A DNA stretch of 64,000 nt, from contig NZ_AP024646.1 of NCBI RefSeq assembly GCF_019977235.1, positions 3,720,001-3,784,000 on the forward strand. The letters run 5' to 3'. Numbering within the stretch: position 1 is the first letter of the stretch; the number at the start of each line of letters is the position of its first letter. The stretch is from Arthrobacter sp. StoSoilB5. Lineage in GTDB: Bacteria > Actinomycetota > Actinomycetes > Actinomycetales > Micrococcaceae. This document shows positions 25,732-34,799 of this stretch, piece by piece. Both the position numbers and the translations under genes were made by a program. Below the pieces are notes generated by a model. It saw only the letters and a program-made list of their open reading frames with translations, made no database searches and had not been told where the DNA came from.

Positions 25732-26523
25732 ATGGTTAAGCAGTCCATTTTCGGCCGGATCTCGCAGCTTGCCAAAGCAAACATCAACGCTTTGCTGGAC
25801 CAGGCTGAAGACCCGCAGAAGATGCTGGACCAGATGGTCCGCGACTACACGAACAACATTGCTGAGGCCGAGTCTGCAGTGGCTCAGACCATCGGCAACC
25901 TCCGCATGCTGCAGGCCGACTACAACGAAGACGTCAAGAACGCACAGGACTGGGGCAGCAAAGCCCTTGCCGCGTCGCGCAAGGCGGACGAGTACCGGGC
26001 TGCCGGTGACACCGAGGATGCCACGAAGTTCGATAACCTTGCCAAGGTTGCCATCCAACGTCAGATGACGGCAGAGTCCGAAGCCAGGGCCGCGGAGCCC
26101 AGCATTGCGTCCCAGACCGAGGTTGTGGACAAGCTCAAGAATGGGCTTGACCAGATGAAGAACAAGCTCAACCAGCTCACGGCGAAGCGCAACGAACTCG
26201 TGGCCCGTTCCAAGACCGCCGCTGCGCAGTCACAGGTGCACGATGCCTTGAAGAGCATTGACATCATGGACCCAACCAGTGAAGTTGGCCGCTTCGAAGA
26301 GAAGATTCGCCGGGAGGAAGCCAAGGTGCTGGGCCAGCAGGAACTTGCTGCATCCAGCTTGGATGCCCAGTTCAACCAGCTGGAGGACCTTGGGGAGCAG
26401 ACCGAGATTGACGCCCGCCTGGCGGCCCTGAAGGAGTCTGGCGGCAGCAAGCCTGCCATCGGGGCCGGCGCCCCCGCCTCCAGCGGTGCAAACATTGACG
26501 AAACCGACTTCGACAAACTCTAG
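25732..26523 (+). CDS. pspA: Phage shock protein A (PspA/IM30 family)
   Basis: 263-aa peripheral inner-membrane ESCRT-III-like coiled-coil protein that stabilises damaged membranes. Seen: N-terminal amphipathic start MVKQSIFGRISQLAKANINA, then LLDQAEDPQKMLDQMVRDYT, and the long helical part to about residue 230. The C-terminal ~30 residues (PAIGAGAPASSGANIDETDF) are a low-complexity tail. No pspBC, pspF or clgR homologue is adjacent, so actinobacterial control by ClgR or SigE is not visible here. Likely in one unit with the TPM gene upstream. A Shine-Dalgarno (ACGAAAGG) precedes the ATG. Confidence 0.92.
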   Translation: MVKQSIFGRISQLAKANINALLDQAEDPQKMLDQMVRDYTNNIAEAESAVAQTIGNLRMLQADYNEDVKNAQDWGSKALAASRKADEYRAAGDTEDATKFDNLAKVAIQRQMTAESEARAAEPSIASQTEVVDKLKNGLDQMKNKLNQLTAKRNELVARSKTAAAQSQVHDALKSIDIMDPTSEVGRFEEKIRREEAKVLGQQELAASSLDAQFNQLEDLGEQTEIDARLAALKESGGSKPAIGAGAPASSGANIDETDFDKL

Positions 26524-26570
26524 CAACGCAGGGCCTTACTGCTCTCTGATGTGCACCTGAACCATGCAAA

Positions 26571-26598
26571 TGGCCGGATCCCTCCCAGGGTCCGGCCA
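26571..26598 (+). terminator. Intrinsic terminator after pspA
   Basis: Stem of TGGCCGGA (from 26571) with TCCGGCCA (ending 26598) around an 11-12 base loop containing a further short pairing (CCCTCCCAGGG), followed by TTCTGTTT. This is one of the few hairpins in the window with a clear T-rich tail. It lies about 50 bases after the pspA stop. Confidence 0.8.
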
Positions 26599-26622
26599 TT
26601 CTGTTTATGTCGCCAACCTTGC

Positions 26623-27420
26623 CTAGAGCGGAGAGGCCTCCAGAGGATCCTGGCTAGGACCACTGTCTGTGGCCACTTCAGCACGGATTTCGAAACCTTT
26701 GGGGTGGAAATAAGTCACCGTGCATTCGAGGACTTCACCGTGCGGCCCCAAAGTGGTCCGCTCCAAGCGCGGGACCATGGGAAATTCACGGACATTCAGG
26801 GCATCGGCAAGGTGCTCCGGTGGGGCGTGCATCGTAACCGTGATCTCGGCCCGCTGGAGTGGCTTGGACGTCCTGTCCTGGATCACCTGGTAGATGGAAT
26901 TGCGCTCAGCATCCGCGAGGCTGATGTGACGGCCAATGTGGGAAGGGATGAAGATTTCCGCAATGGCATAAGGCCACCCGCCACTTGAATAGGAGCGACG
27001 GATCACCAGGACGAGATTGTCATCGGATACCAGCTTGGCTGGCACGGACCTGTCCTTCTCCATCCACTTGTATTCGATCAGGCCTTTGACAGTCTTCATC
27101 CCAGCCGCTGTAAACGTCTCCATGAAGGGCGCCAAGCGGTTCAGCATCCGGACCGGACGCTGGGCCATGACGAACGTTCCCTTACCCTGCCGGCGAACAA
27201 GCAGTCCCTTCACAACGAGGGTTTCGATTGCCTTGCGGACCGTAGTGCGACTGATCCCGTACTCGTCCATCAGCGACTCTTCGGTCGGGATCCGTGAGCC
27301 CGGTTCCAACCGGCTGACCTGATCCGTCAGGACGTCTGCAACCTGCTGGTACACGGCTACTGGGCTGTCCCTTTGAAGGGCCTGCCGATCCAGGCCCTGG
27401 CTAAAGTCTTCCTTGACCAT
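26623..27420 (-). CDS. GntR-family transcriptional regulator, HutC/UTRA type
   Basis: 265 aa from ATG 27420 (GGAAGG 5 bases upstream; the longer frame from 27534 is not conserved). The N-terminal GntR winged helix (about residues 15-82) contains AVYQQVADVLTDQVSRLEPG and SRTTVRKAIETLVVKGLLVR, followed by GKGTFVMA. The C-terminal UTRA ligand domain (about 100-255) contains WPYAIAEIFIPSHIGRHIS and LERTTLGPHGEVLECTVTYF. UTRA proteins bind small effectors such as sugar phosphates or histidine degradation products. No sugar or amino acid operon adjoins it, so effector and targets are unknown. It points toward pspA with convergent transcription. Confidence 0.9.
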   Translation of the reverse strand: MVKEDFSQGLDRQALQRDSPVAVYQQVADVLTDQVSRLEPGSRIPTEESLMDEYGISRTTVRKAIETLVVKGLLVRRQGKGTFVMAQRPVRMLNRLAPFMETFTAAGMKTVKGLIEYKWMEKDRSVPAKLVSDDNLVLVIRRSYSSGGWPYAIAEIFIPSHIGRHISLADAERNSIYQVIQDRTSKPLQRAEITVTMHAPPEHLADALNVREFPMVPRLERTTLGPHGEVLECTVTYFHPKGFEIRAEVATDSGPSQDPLEASPL

Positions 27421-27533
27421 CCGGCCTTCCCATCCGTTCCCGGCATGCCGCCATTCCGGATTCGATGCTAACACCGGCACTGCAAGGGCGGCCCCTACTG
27501 CAGGACGAGCAAAAGCTAGTGAAGAACAAAACA

Positions 27534-27570
27534 AAAGGTCCGGATCAGTGAATACTGATCCGGACCTTTT
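27534..27570 (-). terminator. Terminator of tRNA-fMet copy 1
   Basis: Perfect 17-bp stem at 27534-27570 with a 3-base loop, six bases after the tRNA 3' end on the transcribed strand, followed by TTTTGTTTTG. Almost the same hairpin follows copy 2. Confidence 0.9.
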
Positions 27571-27576
27571 CTCCAG

Positions 27577-27650
27577 TTGCGGGGACAGGATTTGAACCTG
27601 TGACCTCTGGGTTATGAGCCCAGCGAGCTACCGAACTGCTCCACCCCGCG
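27577..27650 (-). tRNA. Initiator tRNA-fMet (CAU), copy 1
   Basis: 74 nt without an encoded CCA. Read on the minus strand it has a CGCGGGG acceptor whose first base (C) faces A72, the unpaired 1-72 position diagnostic of bacterial initiators. The anticodon is CAU in a loop closed by three G-C pairs (GGGCTCATAACCC), and the T-arm is GGTTCAAATCC. The 74-nt gene is identical to copy 2 and shares about 15 upstream bases (GTTGTTCTTGCGACG). TAGAGT at 27662-27667 is its likely -10; no clear -35 is seen. Essential for formylmethionine start. Confidence 0.97.
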
Positions 27651-27857
27651 TCGCAAGAACAACTCTACCGCACCCACAGAGTGCTTCTGACCATGCGCAC
27701 CCGAAGGTGCCGTAGATCACTCTCTTGAGGGCTGGACCGCAGACCACATCCGGTGCCCTGCACTTGTCAGCTCCGACTCGAGACACGTTGCTTCGTTGGG
27801 GACGCGGAACCGGATCATCGACAAGGTACGGGCTAAACAAAAACGTTCGAGCAAAAG

Positions 27858-27895
27858 AAAAGGTCCGGATCAGTAATAACTGATCCGGACCTTTT
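27858..27895 (-). terminator. Terminator of tRNA-fMet copy 2
   Basis: 17-bp stem at 27858-27895 with a 4-base loop, six bases after the tRNA 3' end, followed by T-rich sequence. Differs from the copy 1 hairpin only around the loop, so the duplication covered tRNA and terminator together. Confidence 0.9.
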
Positions 27896-27901
27896 CTCCA
27901 G

Positions 27902-27975
27902 TTGCGGGGACAGGATTTGAACCTGTGACCTCTGGGTTATGAGCCCAGCGAGCTACCGAACTGCTCCACCCCGCG
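27902..27975 (-). tRNA. Initiator tRNA-fMet (CAU), copy 2
   Basis: Same 74-nt initiator structure as copy 1 (C1 opposite A72, three G-C pairs flanking the CAU anticodon), 251 bases upstream of it in transcription. Its promoter is listed separately. The intervening 207 bases (27651-27857) carry no gene I can support and, in the last part, only copy 1's promoter region. Confidence 0.97.
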
Positions 27976-27986
27976 TCGCAAGAACA

Positions 27987-28015
27987 ACATTACCGTCCGG
28001 TGAATGGCAGACCAA
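27987..28015 (-). promoter_or_regulatory. Promoter of tRNA-fMet copy 2
   Basis: On the minus strand TTGGTC (28015-28010), 17-base spacer, TAATGT (27992-27987), about 11 bases before the tRNA 5' end. It is better than the equivalent region of copy 1 (TAGAGT with no clear -35), so copy 2 is probably the stronger gene. Confidence 0.6.
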
Positions 28016-28105
28016 ATCCTGGCACCGTGATGTGCATCTCCCCCGACAATATCGCCCAACCTGCCTCCCAAGGACCGTTTCCTCCACGGATGCTTTCTGC
28101 ATACA

Positions 28106-28151
28106 GGAAGGGCCGTTGCGCGCTCCAGGAGGAGCGGGCAACGGCCCTTCC
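28106..28151 (-). terminator. Hairpin downstream of the UPF0182 gene
   Basis: Stem GGAAGGGCCGTTGC / GCAACGGCCCTTCC (28106-28119 with 28138-28151), about 30 bases after the UPF0182 stop on the minus strand. No T-run follows. Located between the UPF0182 and tRNA-fMet transcription units. Confidence 0.6.
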
Positions 28152-28182
28152 AAATCACGATCCGTCACTCATTCACGGGGCG

Positions 28183-31179
28183 TTAGCTGCTCGGCGAAGG
28201 CGACGGCGTGGCGCTTGGCGTAGCACTCGGCGTCGCTGTCGGTTCCGGCGCAATGCCCAGGCGGGTTTCGGCGTCGATCGCCCTCTTGAGAGCCTCGGAC
28301 AGCTTGGTCTGCTGCTGGCCATAGCCGGCGAAGTCTCCCTTGGCCAGGGCGGCCTGGCCATCCTGGATTGCCTTGTTGGCCTCGTCCAGGGCCGCCTTGA
28401 GATCAGCTTTGGCATCCGTAGGTCCGGCAGGTGGCGTCGTGGTGCCAGGGGGTGTGGCGGGCGTTTGTCCGTTGTTCTCGGAGTCTCCTGCCTTGGCACC
28501 GGAGTTACCGCCGAACAACTGGTCCAGGGCTTCATCCAAGGTAGCTGCAAAGCCGATTTTGTCGCCGAAGGCTACAAGTACGCGCTGCAAGGTGGGGTAA
28601 GAGGTCTCGCCCGTCGACTTCAGGTAGACGGGCTGGACGTAAAGCAGACCGCCACCCACGGGCAGGGTCAGCAGGTTGCCGTTCAAAACGTCGGATGCGC
28701 CCTGACGTAGCAAGTTCAGCGCCTGCGACACCGTGGGATCCGAGTTGAACTTGTTCTGCGCCTGGCCTGGGCCAGGAACCTGGGTATCCGTAGGAAGCTG
28801 CAACAGCCTTAGCTTGCCGTAGCTGTCAGCTTTAACTCCCTTGACGTTTCCGGCATCTGAATCGGCGGCCAGGAATCCGTAGAGGATATTCCTTGCGTTG
28901 CCGTTGACCGTTTGCGGAATGAAGGATGACGTCAGCTGGAAAGCAGGCTTGTCCTGGTCAGGCATCTGCAGAGACATGTAGAACGGCGGCTGCTTGACGG
29001 CTTCCGAGACTGTGGGGTCATTCGGAACACTCCACGCATCGTTGTTTTGGTAGAAGCTGTCAGGGTTGGTGACGTGATAGCGCCCCAGGAGTTCACGCTG
29101 AACCTTGAAAAGATCTTCCGGGTAGCGGACGTGGCTCATGAGGTCGCCGGACATCTCTGTGTAGGGCTTGATGGTGGTAGGGAACACCTTCTGCCAAGCC
29201 TTCAGGAGAGGATCATGGTCGTCCCAGGCATAGAGCGTGACGGAACCGTCATATGCGTCAACCGTGGCCTTGACCGAGTTGCGGATGTAATTGACCGAAC
29301 TGTTGGGCAGTGTCACCGTCCGGCCCGCACTGGTCTGCGAATCAACTGTCGCGTTCTGCAACTGCTGAGGTTGTGAGTATGGGAAGTACTGGCTGGTGGT
29401 GTAACCGTCAACGATCCACTTCACGCGACCATCGACGACAGCCGGATAGGCGTTGCCATCCACAGTCAGGTACGGGGCGAGCTTCTCAACCCGTTCGCGG
29501 GGATTCCGGTCGTAGAGAATCTGGGATTTCTCATTTACGCCGTCTGATAGCAGCAAGTCCGAAGACTGGAATTTAATGGAGTACAGAATACGGTTGAGCC
29601 AGTTGCCCACGATGGGCCCGCCGTTGCCGGTGAAGGTGTATTGGGTTTCTCCCCCGCCTTCGCGACCTGCTGGGCGGTCCTGTTCGCGATGCTGGGCACC
29701 CTCCGGAGCGCCAACGATCGAATATTCGGGAGAGTTCTCGCCGAAGTAGATACGCGGTTCGTACGAAGTGTCGTTGCCGAGAACGCCGTTGGACGGAATG
29801 CCTGATTGCAGGAATTCCGGCTTGCCATCAACCGTGAACTTATTGCCCTTCGCTGCGACAACACCGTAGCCGTGCGTGTAAACGATGTGTCGGTTGACCC
29901 AGGTCTGCTGGTTTGCACTCAGGCCGTCCGGGTTCAGTTCGCGAACAGCGATGACGGTGTCCTGCACTTTGCCGTCCACGGTGTAGCGGTCCACGTTCAG
30001 TGTCTGGGGGAACTGGTAGTACGGACGGTACTGCTCAAGCTGGGCGAACGCCGAGGAGATGAGGTTCGGATCCAGCAGGCGGATGTTGGCCGCGGTCTGG
30101 GCGTCTTTTGCCAATGCTCCGCTTGTGGCCGTTGTGGTGGCGTTATAGGCAGAGACATCAATCTTGTCCAAGCCGTAGGCTGCCCGGGTCATCTTAATGT
30201 TGCGGTCGATGTATTCCCTTTCCAGGGTGTTCTCCGACGGACGCACCTGGAATTGCTGAATAACCCACGGGTAGACGCCACCGGCCAGGATGGCCGTGAT
30301 GATCAGCATCGCGGTGCCGATCACGGGCAGGCGCCAGCGGCCAATGACCGCAGCAATGATAAAGAGAATCGCGACCAGGCCGGCGGCAACCGCCAGGATG
30401 GCCTTGGTGGGTACGACGGCACTGACGTCCGTGTACAACGCGCCGGCCCACCGGCCCGATGAGCTCTGCACGGTGGAGTACCTGTCCAGCCAGAAATTAA
30501 CGCCGAGCAGCAACAGGAAGAATGCGCCCGTTACAGCGATGTGGATCTGGGCAGCACGACTGGTGAAAACACCCCGCTCCATGAGCCGGATGCTTCCGTA
30601 CAGGTAGTGGGTAAGGATGCCCGCTATGCCAGCAACTACGGCGATGCTGATGAGGAATCCGGTAACAAAACCAAGGAACGGAAGCGACATCAGGTAGAAG
30701 CTGATGTCCAGATTGAATAACGGATCCGATTGACCGAAGGGCTCCTGGTTAAAGAACAGGAGGACTTTCTGCCACTGGCTTGCCGCCGCGCTGCCGGCAA
30801 AGAGCCCGAACAGGATGGGGAGGCCGATCATGACCACACGGCGGACAGGCTCAAGCTGGGCCTGGTAACGGTTCAGGTTGTCGCGGGACTCAGCATCCGG
30901 GGCGTAAACGGGCCGGGCGTGGTAGGCGATCCTGATTGCGAAGTAAACGGCGGCGAACATCATGGCGAACCCGACCAGGAAGGTGACGATCCGGGCGAGG
31001 TTCTCGCGGACATAGACTTCGAAGAAGCCAAGCTGTTGGTACCAGAGGACGTCTGTCCACACATTGGCGAAGAAAATGAATCCAACGACGGCCACTGCCA
31101 CGACGATGAGCGTCGGAGTCAGGGCACCTCGTCTCAGCGGCGATCTTCCGGGCGGGTTGGAGCTGGCGGGACGGGACAA
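28183..31179 (-). CDS. UPF0182 family membrane protein
   Basis: 998-aa conserved actinobacterial membrane protein (homologue of Rv3193c from memory). Seven or so hydrophobic helices fill the first ~330 residues, beginning with [19 protein letters not shown]. The rest is a large extracytoplasmic region with the family blocks [33 protein letters not shown] and [17 protein letters not shown] [14 protein letters not shown], then GEIPNYPEDLF-like [19 protein letters not shown]. The C-terminus after about 900 is Ala/Pro/Thr rich ([17 protein letters not shown]) and the last segment contains [18 protein letters not shown], a short helical repeat. No function is established for the family. Confidence 0.93.
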   Translation of the reverse strand: MSRPASSNPPGRSPLRRGALTPTLIVVAVAVVGFIFFANVWTDVLWYQQLGFFEVYVRENLARIVTFLVGFAMMFAAVYFAIRIAYHARPVYAPDAESRDNLNRYQAQLEPVRRVVMIGLPILFGLFAGSAAASQWQKVLLFFNQEPFGQSDPLFNLDISFYLMSLPFLGFVTGFLISIAVVAGIAGILTHYLYGSIRLMERGVFTSRAAQIHIAVTGAFFLLLLGVNFWLDRYSTVQSSSGRWAGALYTDVSAVVPTKAILAVAAGLVAILFIIAAVIGRWRLPVIGTAMLIITAILAGGVYPWVIQQFQVRPSENTLEREYIDRNIKMTRAAYGLDKIDVSAYNATTTATSGALAKDAQTAANIRLLDPNLISSAFAQLEQYRPYYQFPQTLNVDRYTVDGKVQDTVIAVRELNPDGLSANQQTWVNRHIVYTHGYGVVAAKGNKFTVDGKPEFLQSGIPSNGVLGNDTSYEPRIYFGENSPEYSIVGAPEGAQHREQDRPAGREGGGETQYTFTGNGGPIVGNWLNRILYSIKFQSSDLLLSDGVNEKSQILYDRNPRERVEKLAPYLTVDGNAYPAVVDGRVKWIVDGYTTSQYFPYSQPQQLQNATVDSQTSAGRTVTLPNSSVNYIRNSVKATVDAYDGSVTLYAWDDHDPLLKAWQKVFPTTIKPYTEMSGDLMSHVRYPEDLFKVQRELLGRYHVTNPDSFYQNNDAWSVPNDPTVSEAVKQPPFYMSLQMPDQDKPAFQLTSSFIPQTVNGNARNILYGFLAADSDAGNVKGVKADSYGKLRLLQLPTDTQVPGPGQAQNKFNSDPTVSQALNLLRQGASDVLNGNLLTLPVGGGLLYVQPVYLKSTGETSYPTLQRVLVAFGDKIGFAATLDEALDQLFGGNSGAKAGDSENNGQTPATPPGTTTPPAGPTDAKADLKAALDEANKAIQDGQAALAKGDFAGYGQQQTKLSEALKRAIDAETRLGIAPEPTATPSATPSATPSPSPSS

Positions 31180-31280
31180 ACTCTGTACCTCATTGGTGGT
31201 CGTCAGTTAAAAGTCGGTGTGCGCGTGTTCGACGATCTCTGCCCCTGGGCGATGGCGGAGTCCGTCATATATGCCACGAG

Positions 31281-31307
31281 TGGCGGTGGAGCTAAGTTCC
31301 ACCGCCA
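31281..31307 (-). terminator. Hairpin after the PDZ/Lon-like protease gene
   Basis: Perfect 10-bp stem (TGGCGGTGGA at 31281-31290 with TCCACCGCCA at 31298-31307) two bases beyond the stop codon on the minus strand. Without a T-run it could be a terminator or a processing element before the UPF0182 gene. Confidence 0.55.
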
Positions 31308-31309
31308 GT

Positions 31310-32446
31310 CTAGTTGTTTGCGCAGGTGGGAAGGCCAGCCGTGTCTTGTCCTGAACCGAGTCGTTCCACCGCCGCGGTAGCGTCGGCCAACGTTTCCACC
31401 TTCACTACCTGCAGGCCATCAGGAACGTGCCCCACCACGTCCGCACAATTCGCGGCGGGAGCCAGGAACATGGTGGCCCCGTGCTGACGGGCGCCGATCA
31501 TTTTCTGCGCAATGCCGCCAATGGCTCCCACTGCTCCATCAGGGGTGATGGTTCCGGTCCCGGCCACATGCTTTCCTCCGGTAAGGTCCCCTGGCGTGAG
31601 ATTATCCACGATTCCCAGGGCAAACATCATTCCAGCGCTCGGACCGCCCACGTTGTCCAAAGAAATTTTCACATCAAACGGGAAAGTGAAATCGCTGGCC
31701 AGCAGGATACCCAGGACGTAGCGGCCGGCGGGATTCTTGGTGGGCGTTATCGTCTCGGTGACGGAAGAACCGTTCCTCTCCACGACGACCACAGCCGGAG
31801 CGCCGTTTCCGGCCGCCAGTTCAGCCTGGACCACGCCGAGGGAGGAGATGGGCTTTCCATTAATTGATGTCAAACGGTCACCCTCCCGGAGCTTCCCCAC
31901 GGAAGGGGACGGATCCGAGAGTCCCGCCACGTTGAGCCGCTGCTCAAACGGAATGTCCAGTTGCCGCAAAGCTGCGGCAACAGCATTCTCCTGTGAGGTC
32001 TCCATCGCAATCTCGCCCTGCTGAACCGTCTCTTCGGCGGTAGTGCCTTTGGGATAGATCAGTTCCTCGGGATAGATGGCTTTTGATTTGTCCAACCAGG
32101 CCCGGAAGACTTCGTAAATAGTGGCAGGGCTCTTGGGACCGCCAGCCATCACGACGGTGGTCAGGTCCAGGTTTCCCTTGGCCGGAAAGGACTCGTGACC
32201 CGAAATGCTGATGACCGGTTTGTCCCCGTCCTGCCCCAACGTATTAAAGGTGGGTCCCGCAGACTCAACAACGTAGGGAACAGGCAGCGCCGCGGCCCCG
32301 ATCCCCAGTCCCAGGGCCAGCAGGCCCGAAACGACCATGATCATGTACCGGCCGCTGCCGGGAGGTTCCGGGGACGCCGGGGAGGGATCGGCGTCGGGCG
32401 TTTGACGCGGATCGAGCGAGCCCTCCGGGCTGGGCGAAGTAAGCAT
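31310..32446 (-). CDS. PDZ domain and Lon-like (S16) Ser-Lys protease, YlbL family
   Basis: 378 aa. An N-terminal Pro/Ser-rich cytoplasmic tail precedes one membrane helix (about 36-56, MVVSGLLALGLGIGAAAL). The extracytoplasmic part has a PDZ domain around 185-235 (LREGDRLTSINGKPISSLG). A Lon C-terminal protease domain follows, with the nucleophile Ser270 in GGPSAGMMFAL and general-base Lys315 in IAQKMIGA, 45 residues apart as in Lon. The order matches Rv3194c beside UPF0182 in mycobacteria, from memory. The enzyme probably acts in the cell envelope on unknown substrates. Its gene diverges from the DUF2342 gene across 226 bases. Confidence 0.9.
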   Translation of the reverse strand: MLTSPSPEGSLDPRQTPDADPSPASPEPPGSGRYMIMVVSGLLALGLGIGAAALPVPYVVESAGPTFNTLGQDGDKPVISISGHESFPAKGNLDLTTVVMAGGPKSPATIYEVFRAWLDKSKAIYPEELIYPKGTTAEETVQQGEIAMETSQENAVAAALRQLDIPFEQRLNVAGLSDPSPSVGKLREGDRLTSINGKPISSLGVVQAELAAGNGAPAVVVVERNGSSVTETITPTKNPAGRYVLGILLASDFTFPFDVKISLDNVGGPSAGMMFALGIVDNLTPGDLTGGKHVAGTGTITPDGAVGAIGGIAQKMIGARQHGATMFLAPAANCADVVGHVPDGLQVVKVETLADATAAVERLGSGQDTAGLPTCANN

Positions 32447-32672
32447 TGAGGCCTCTCTTTACCGGTACATCTTTACCGGCGCTTCGTGTCCGGTATTCTG
32501 GCTCCTGCCGCTGGCCGCGGCGACGGGCACATACCAAACATCCACATTACGCGGTCGGACGTTGTGGCGGATGCTTTGCCTACAGCGAACGACGCCGCAC
32601 ACAGGCAGACAGCCTTCCCACCGCGCGGTACGGTGAAAGTGATCACCAGCCAGTTCGACGATCGGCGGCACC

Positions 32673-34124
32673 ATGACTTCCAATCCCAACAACCCGTCAG
32701 ATGACGATGAGACGCCCAAGGATCCGCTGGCGGAAATGCTGCAAAACCTGATGGGCGGCCAGGGCATGGGCAACATCGATCCCGCCGAACTCGCCAAAGC
32801 TGCGGGGCTCCCCAACGACCCCCAGCTGTTACAGCAAATGTTCGCGCAGGTTCAGGCCATGATGAGTTCAACGTCCGAGGGCCCAGTGAACTGGCAACTG
32901 GCCCATGAGAACGCGCGGCGCGTGGCGGCCGCCGGGAGCGACCCCTCCGTCAACGCCCATCAAGCCCGGGAGGTCGATGAAGCACTCCGGCTCGCCGAGC
33001 TGTGGCTGGATCCTGTGACAGATCTTTCCGCCACCGGGCTCATCGGCCGCGCGTGGTCCCGCGCAGAATGGGTCGAGGCAACGCTTGGAACCTGGAAGCG
33101 GCTGACAGAACCAGTCGCCAACAGCATCGCCAACGCCTTGTCCAACGCACTCACCCAGCAGATGCCCGAGGAAATGAAGTCCATGATGGGCGGCGCCTCA
33201 TCCATGCTGCAAAACATGGGCGGTGCCATTTTTGGGATGCAGCTGGGACAGGCCATCGGTGCACTCTCGGCCGAGGTAGTCAGTTCTACGGACATTGGTG
33301 TCCCCTTGGCTGACCTGGAGATGGCTCTGCTCCCCGCCAACGTTGCCAAGTTCGGGGAAGGCCTCAGCCTCCCCGAAAATGATGTACGGCTGTTCCTTGC
33401 CGTCCGCGAAGCAGCCCATGCCCGGCTGTTCGTGCAGGTGCCATGGCTTCGCGGGCACCTGCTCGGCGCTATCGAAGCCTATGCGCGAGGCATTCATATT
33501 GACATGTCCCGTATCGAGGACCTTGCCCGGGATCTGGACCCCAGTAATCCCGAAGGAATCCAGGAAGCCTTGTCCCAAGGTGTCTTCACGCCGGAGCGCA
33601 CGCCGGTTCAGACCGCCGCTCTTGAGAAGCTCGAAACGGCGTTGGCCCTTGTGGAAGGGTGGGTAGACGAACTCACTGCTGAAGCCACGGACAAGGTACT
33701 GCCGTCGGCTACGGCCCTGCGCGAAACTGTCCGCCGCCGCCGTGCCACAGGCGGTCCTGCCGAACATGCGTTCTCTTCGCTTGTAGGTTTGGAGTTGCGC
33801 CCACGCAGGCTTCGGGAGGCCGCTACTTTGTGGGCTACCCTGAAAGCTGAACGGGGCATCGCGGGCCGTGACGCCATTTGGCACCACCCCGATCTCCTGC
33901 CCACCGGTGAAGACCTGGACGACCCCAAGGGCTTCTCCGAACGCCGCAGGCTCGCCGAGGCCAGCGACACCGAGGTTGATGATGCTTTGCAGAAGCTCCT
34001 GAGCGGTGGGTATGACGTACCGGGGGACGCAGCATCCGAGGATGAGGGATCCCAAGACGAGGGCTCCCCGGACGACGCCGGGCCCGACTCAGGCAATGCA
34101 GGCCCGCAGTCGCCATCGAACTAG
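32673..34124 (+). CDS. DUF2342 (zincin-like) family protein
   Basis: 483 aa, assigned by GGASSMLQNMGGAIFGMQLGQ and the following LSAEVVSSTDIGVPL, which fit the F420-associated/TIGR03624 actinobacterial family named zinc-dependent metalloprotease. The region where an HExxH would stand reads REAAHARLF (around residue 248), so the first His is Arg. I cannot tell from sequence alone whether that is normal in this branch. N-terminal ~40 residues are acidic and disordered; the C-terminus (about 455-483) is a low-complexity acidic tail. It matches the mycobacterial neighbour of YlbL/UPF0182 (Rv3195 from memory). Function unknown. Confidence 0.78.
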   Translation: MTSNPNNPSDDDETPKDPLAEMLQNLMGGQGMGNIDPAELAKAAGLPNDPQLLQQMFAQVQAMMSSTSEGPVNWQLAHENARRVAAAGSDPSVNAHQAREVDEALRLAELWLDPVTDLSATGLIGRAWSRAEWVEATLGTWKRLTEPVANSIANALSNALTQQMPEEMKSMMGGASSMLQNMGGAIFGMQLGQAIGALSAEVVSSTDIGVPLADLEMALLPANVAKFGEGLSLPENDVRLFLAVREAAHARLFVQVPWLRGHLLGAIEAYARGIHIDMSRIEDLARDLDPSNPEGIQEALSQGVFTPERTPVQTAALEKLETALALVEGWVDELTAEATDKVLPSATALRETVRRRRATGGPAEHAFSSLVGLELRPRRLREAATLWATLKAERGIAGRDAIWHHPDLLPTGEDLDDPKGFSERRRLAEASDTEVDDALQKLLSGGYDVPGDAASEDEGSQDEGSPDDAGPDSGNAGPQSPSN

Positions 34125-34131
34125 CGTCTGG

Positions 34132-34162
34132 GATGGTCGCCATGAACTTCATGGCGACCATC
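34132..34162. terminator. 15-bp inverted repeat between convergent genes
   Basis: Perfect 15-bp arms (34132-34146 and 34148-34162) with a single central base, so the real loop is a few bases. Lies between the DUF2342 and SprT/YgjP-like genes. GTCATTCC follows on the + side. Probably bidirectional. Confidence 0.7.
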
Positions 34163-34163
34163 G

Positions 34164-34799
34164 TCATTCCCAGCCCGTGGTGTCCGCGTCCGGGCCGGTT
34201 TCGGCAGATTGATGAGGGTCCCCGGTGAGACCCCGGGACGTCGCGAAGGCGACCCCCTCCAAGAACGCTTTGGCGCGCTGAGTCTCGGGGTAGGCCTCAA
34301 GCAGGCGCCAAAAATGCGCATTGTGTCCAGCTACCAGCAAGTGCGACAGTTCGTGCAGGAGCACGTAATCGATGACCCACTGGGGCATCGATTGAAGCTT
34401 GTTTGAAAGCCGGATGGTGCCATCCGCAGGAGTCGCCGAGCCCCAACGTGAGTTCTGGTTGGTCACCCACCGGACCGACGACGGGACCGCCCGCCCTCCG
34501 AGGTAGGTCCTCGAAAGGTGCGCCGCATGCTGGGCAAGGGCCTCATCGGTGGCAGGTCGGCGCCGAGCTGATTTGCCAGCCTGGCGTTCCCCTTGCCTCT
34601 GAAGCTTCGCAAGCATGCGCCGCACCCATTCGCGTTCCTGCGACTTGGTAAAACTGGCCGGAATCGCGACTACGGCGTTACCGTCTTCCCAAAACGCCGC
34701 CACGGTCCGTCGCCGCCGGGCTGAGCGCCTAACGACGACCGGAGCGCCGTCGTCGGTGAGATTCGGAACGTCGGGGCCGCTGGCTGTTGAGTGCGGCAT
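34164..34799 (-). CDS. YgjP/SprT-like metallopeptidase (M48-related, DUF45)
   Basis: 211-aa cytoplasmic zinc-metalloprotease-like protein. HELSH at 149-153 followed by GHNAHFWRLLE gives three ligand histidines in the H-E-x-x-H...H order of the YgjP/SprT group, and the family's FxDTxxRWGS-like NQNSRWGSATPADGTIRLS is at about 115-132. The start overlaps the uvrD2 stop by 1 base (TGATG), so it is translated with the helicase. YgjP proteins are often linked to DNA repair or to unassigned quality control; substrate unknown. Confidence 0.85.
   Translation of the reverse strand: MPHSTASGPDVPNLTDDGAPVVVRRSARRRRTVAAFWEDGNAVVAIPASFTKSQEREWVRRMLAKLQRQGERQAGKSARRRPATDEALAQHAAHLSRTYLGGRAVPSSVRWVTNQNSRWGSATPADGTIRLSNKLQSMPQWVIDYVLLHELSHLLVAGHNAHFWRLLEAYPETQRAKAFLEGVAFATSRGLTGDPHQSAETGPDADTTGWE

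Noticed and set aside
27534..27975. tRNA-fMet pair as a mobile-element attachment site
   Set aside because: No integrase, phage gene or repeat of a tRNA 3' end bounds the interval. The duplication is of the tRNA and its terminator only.
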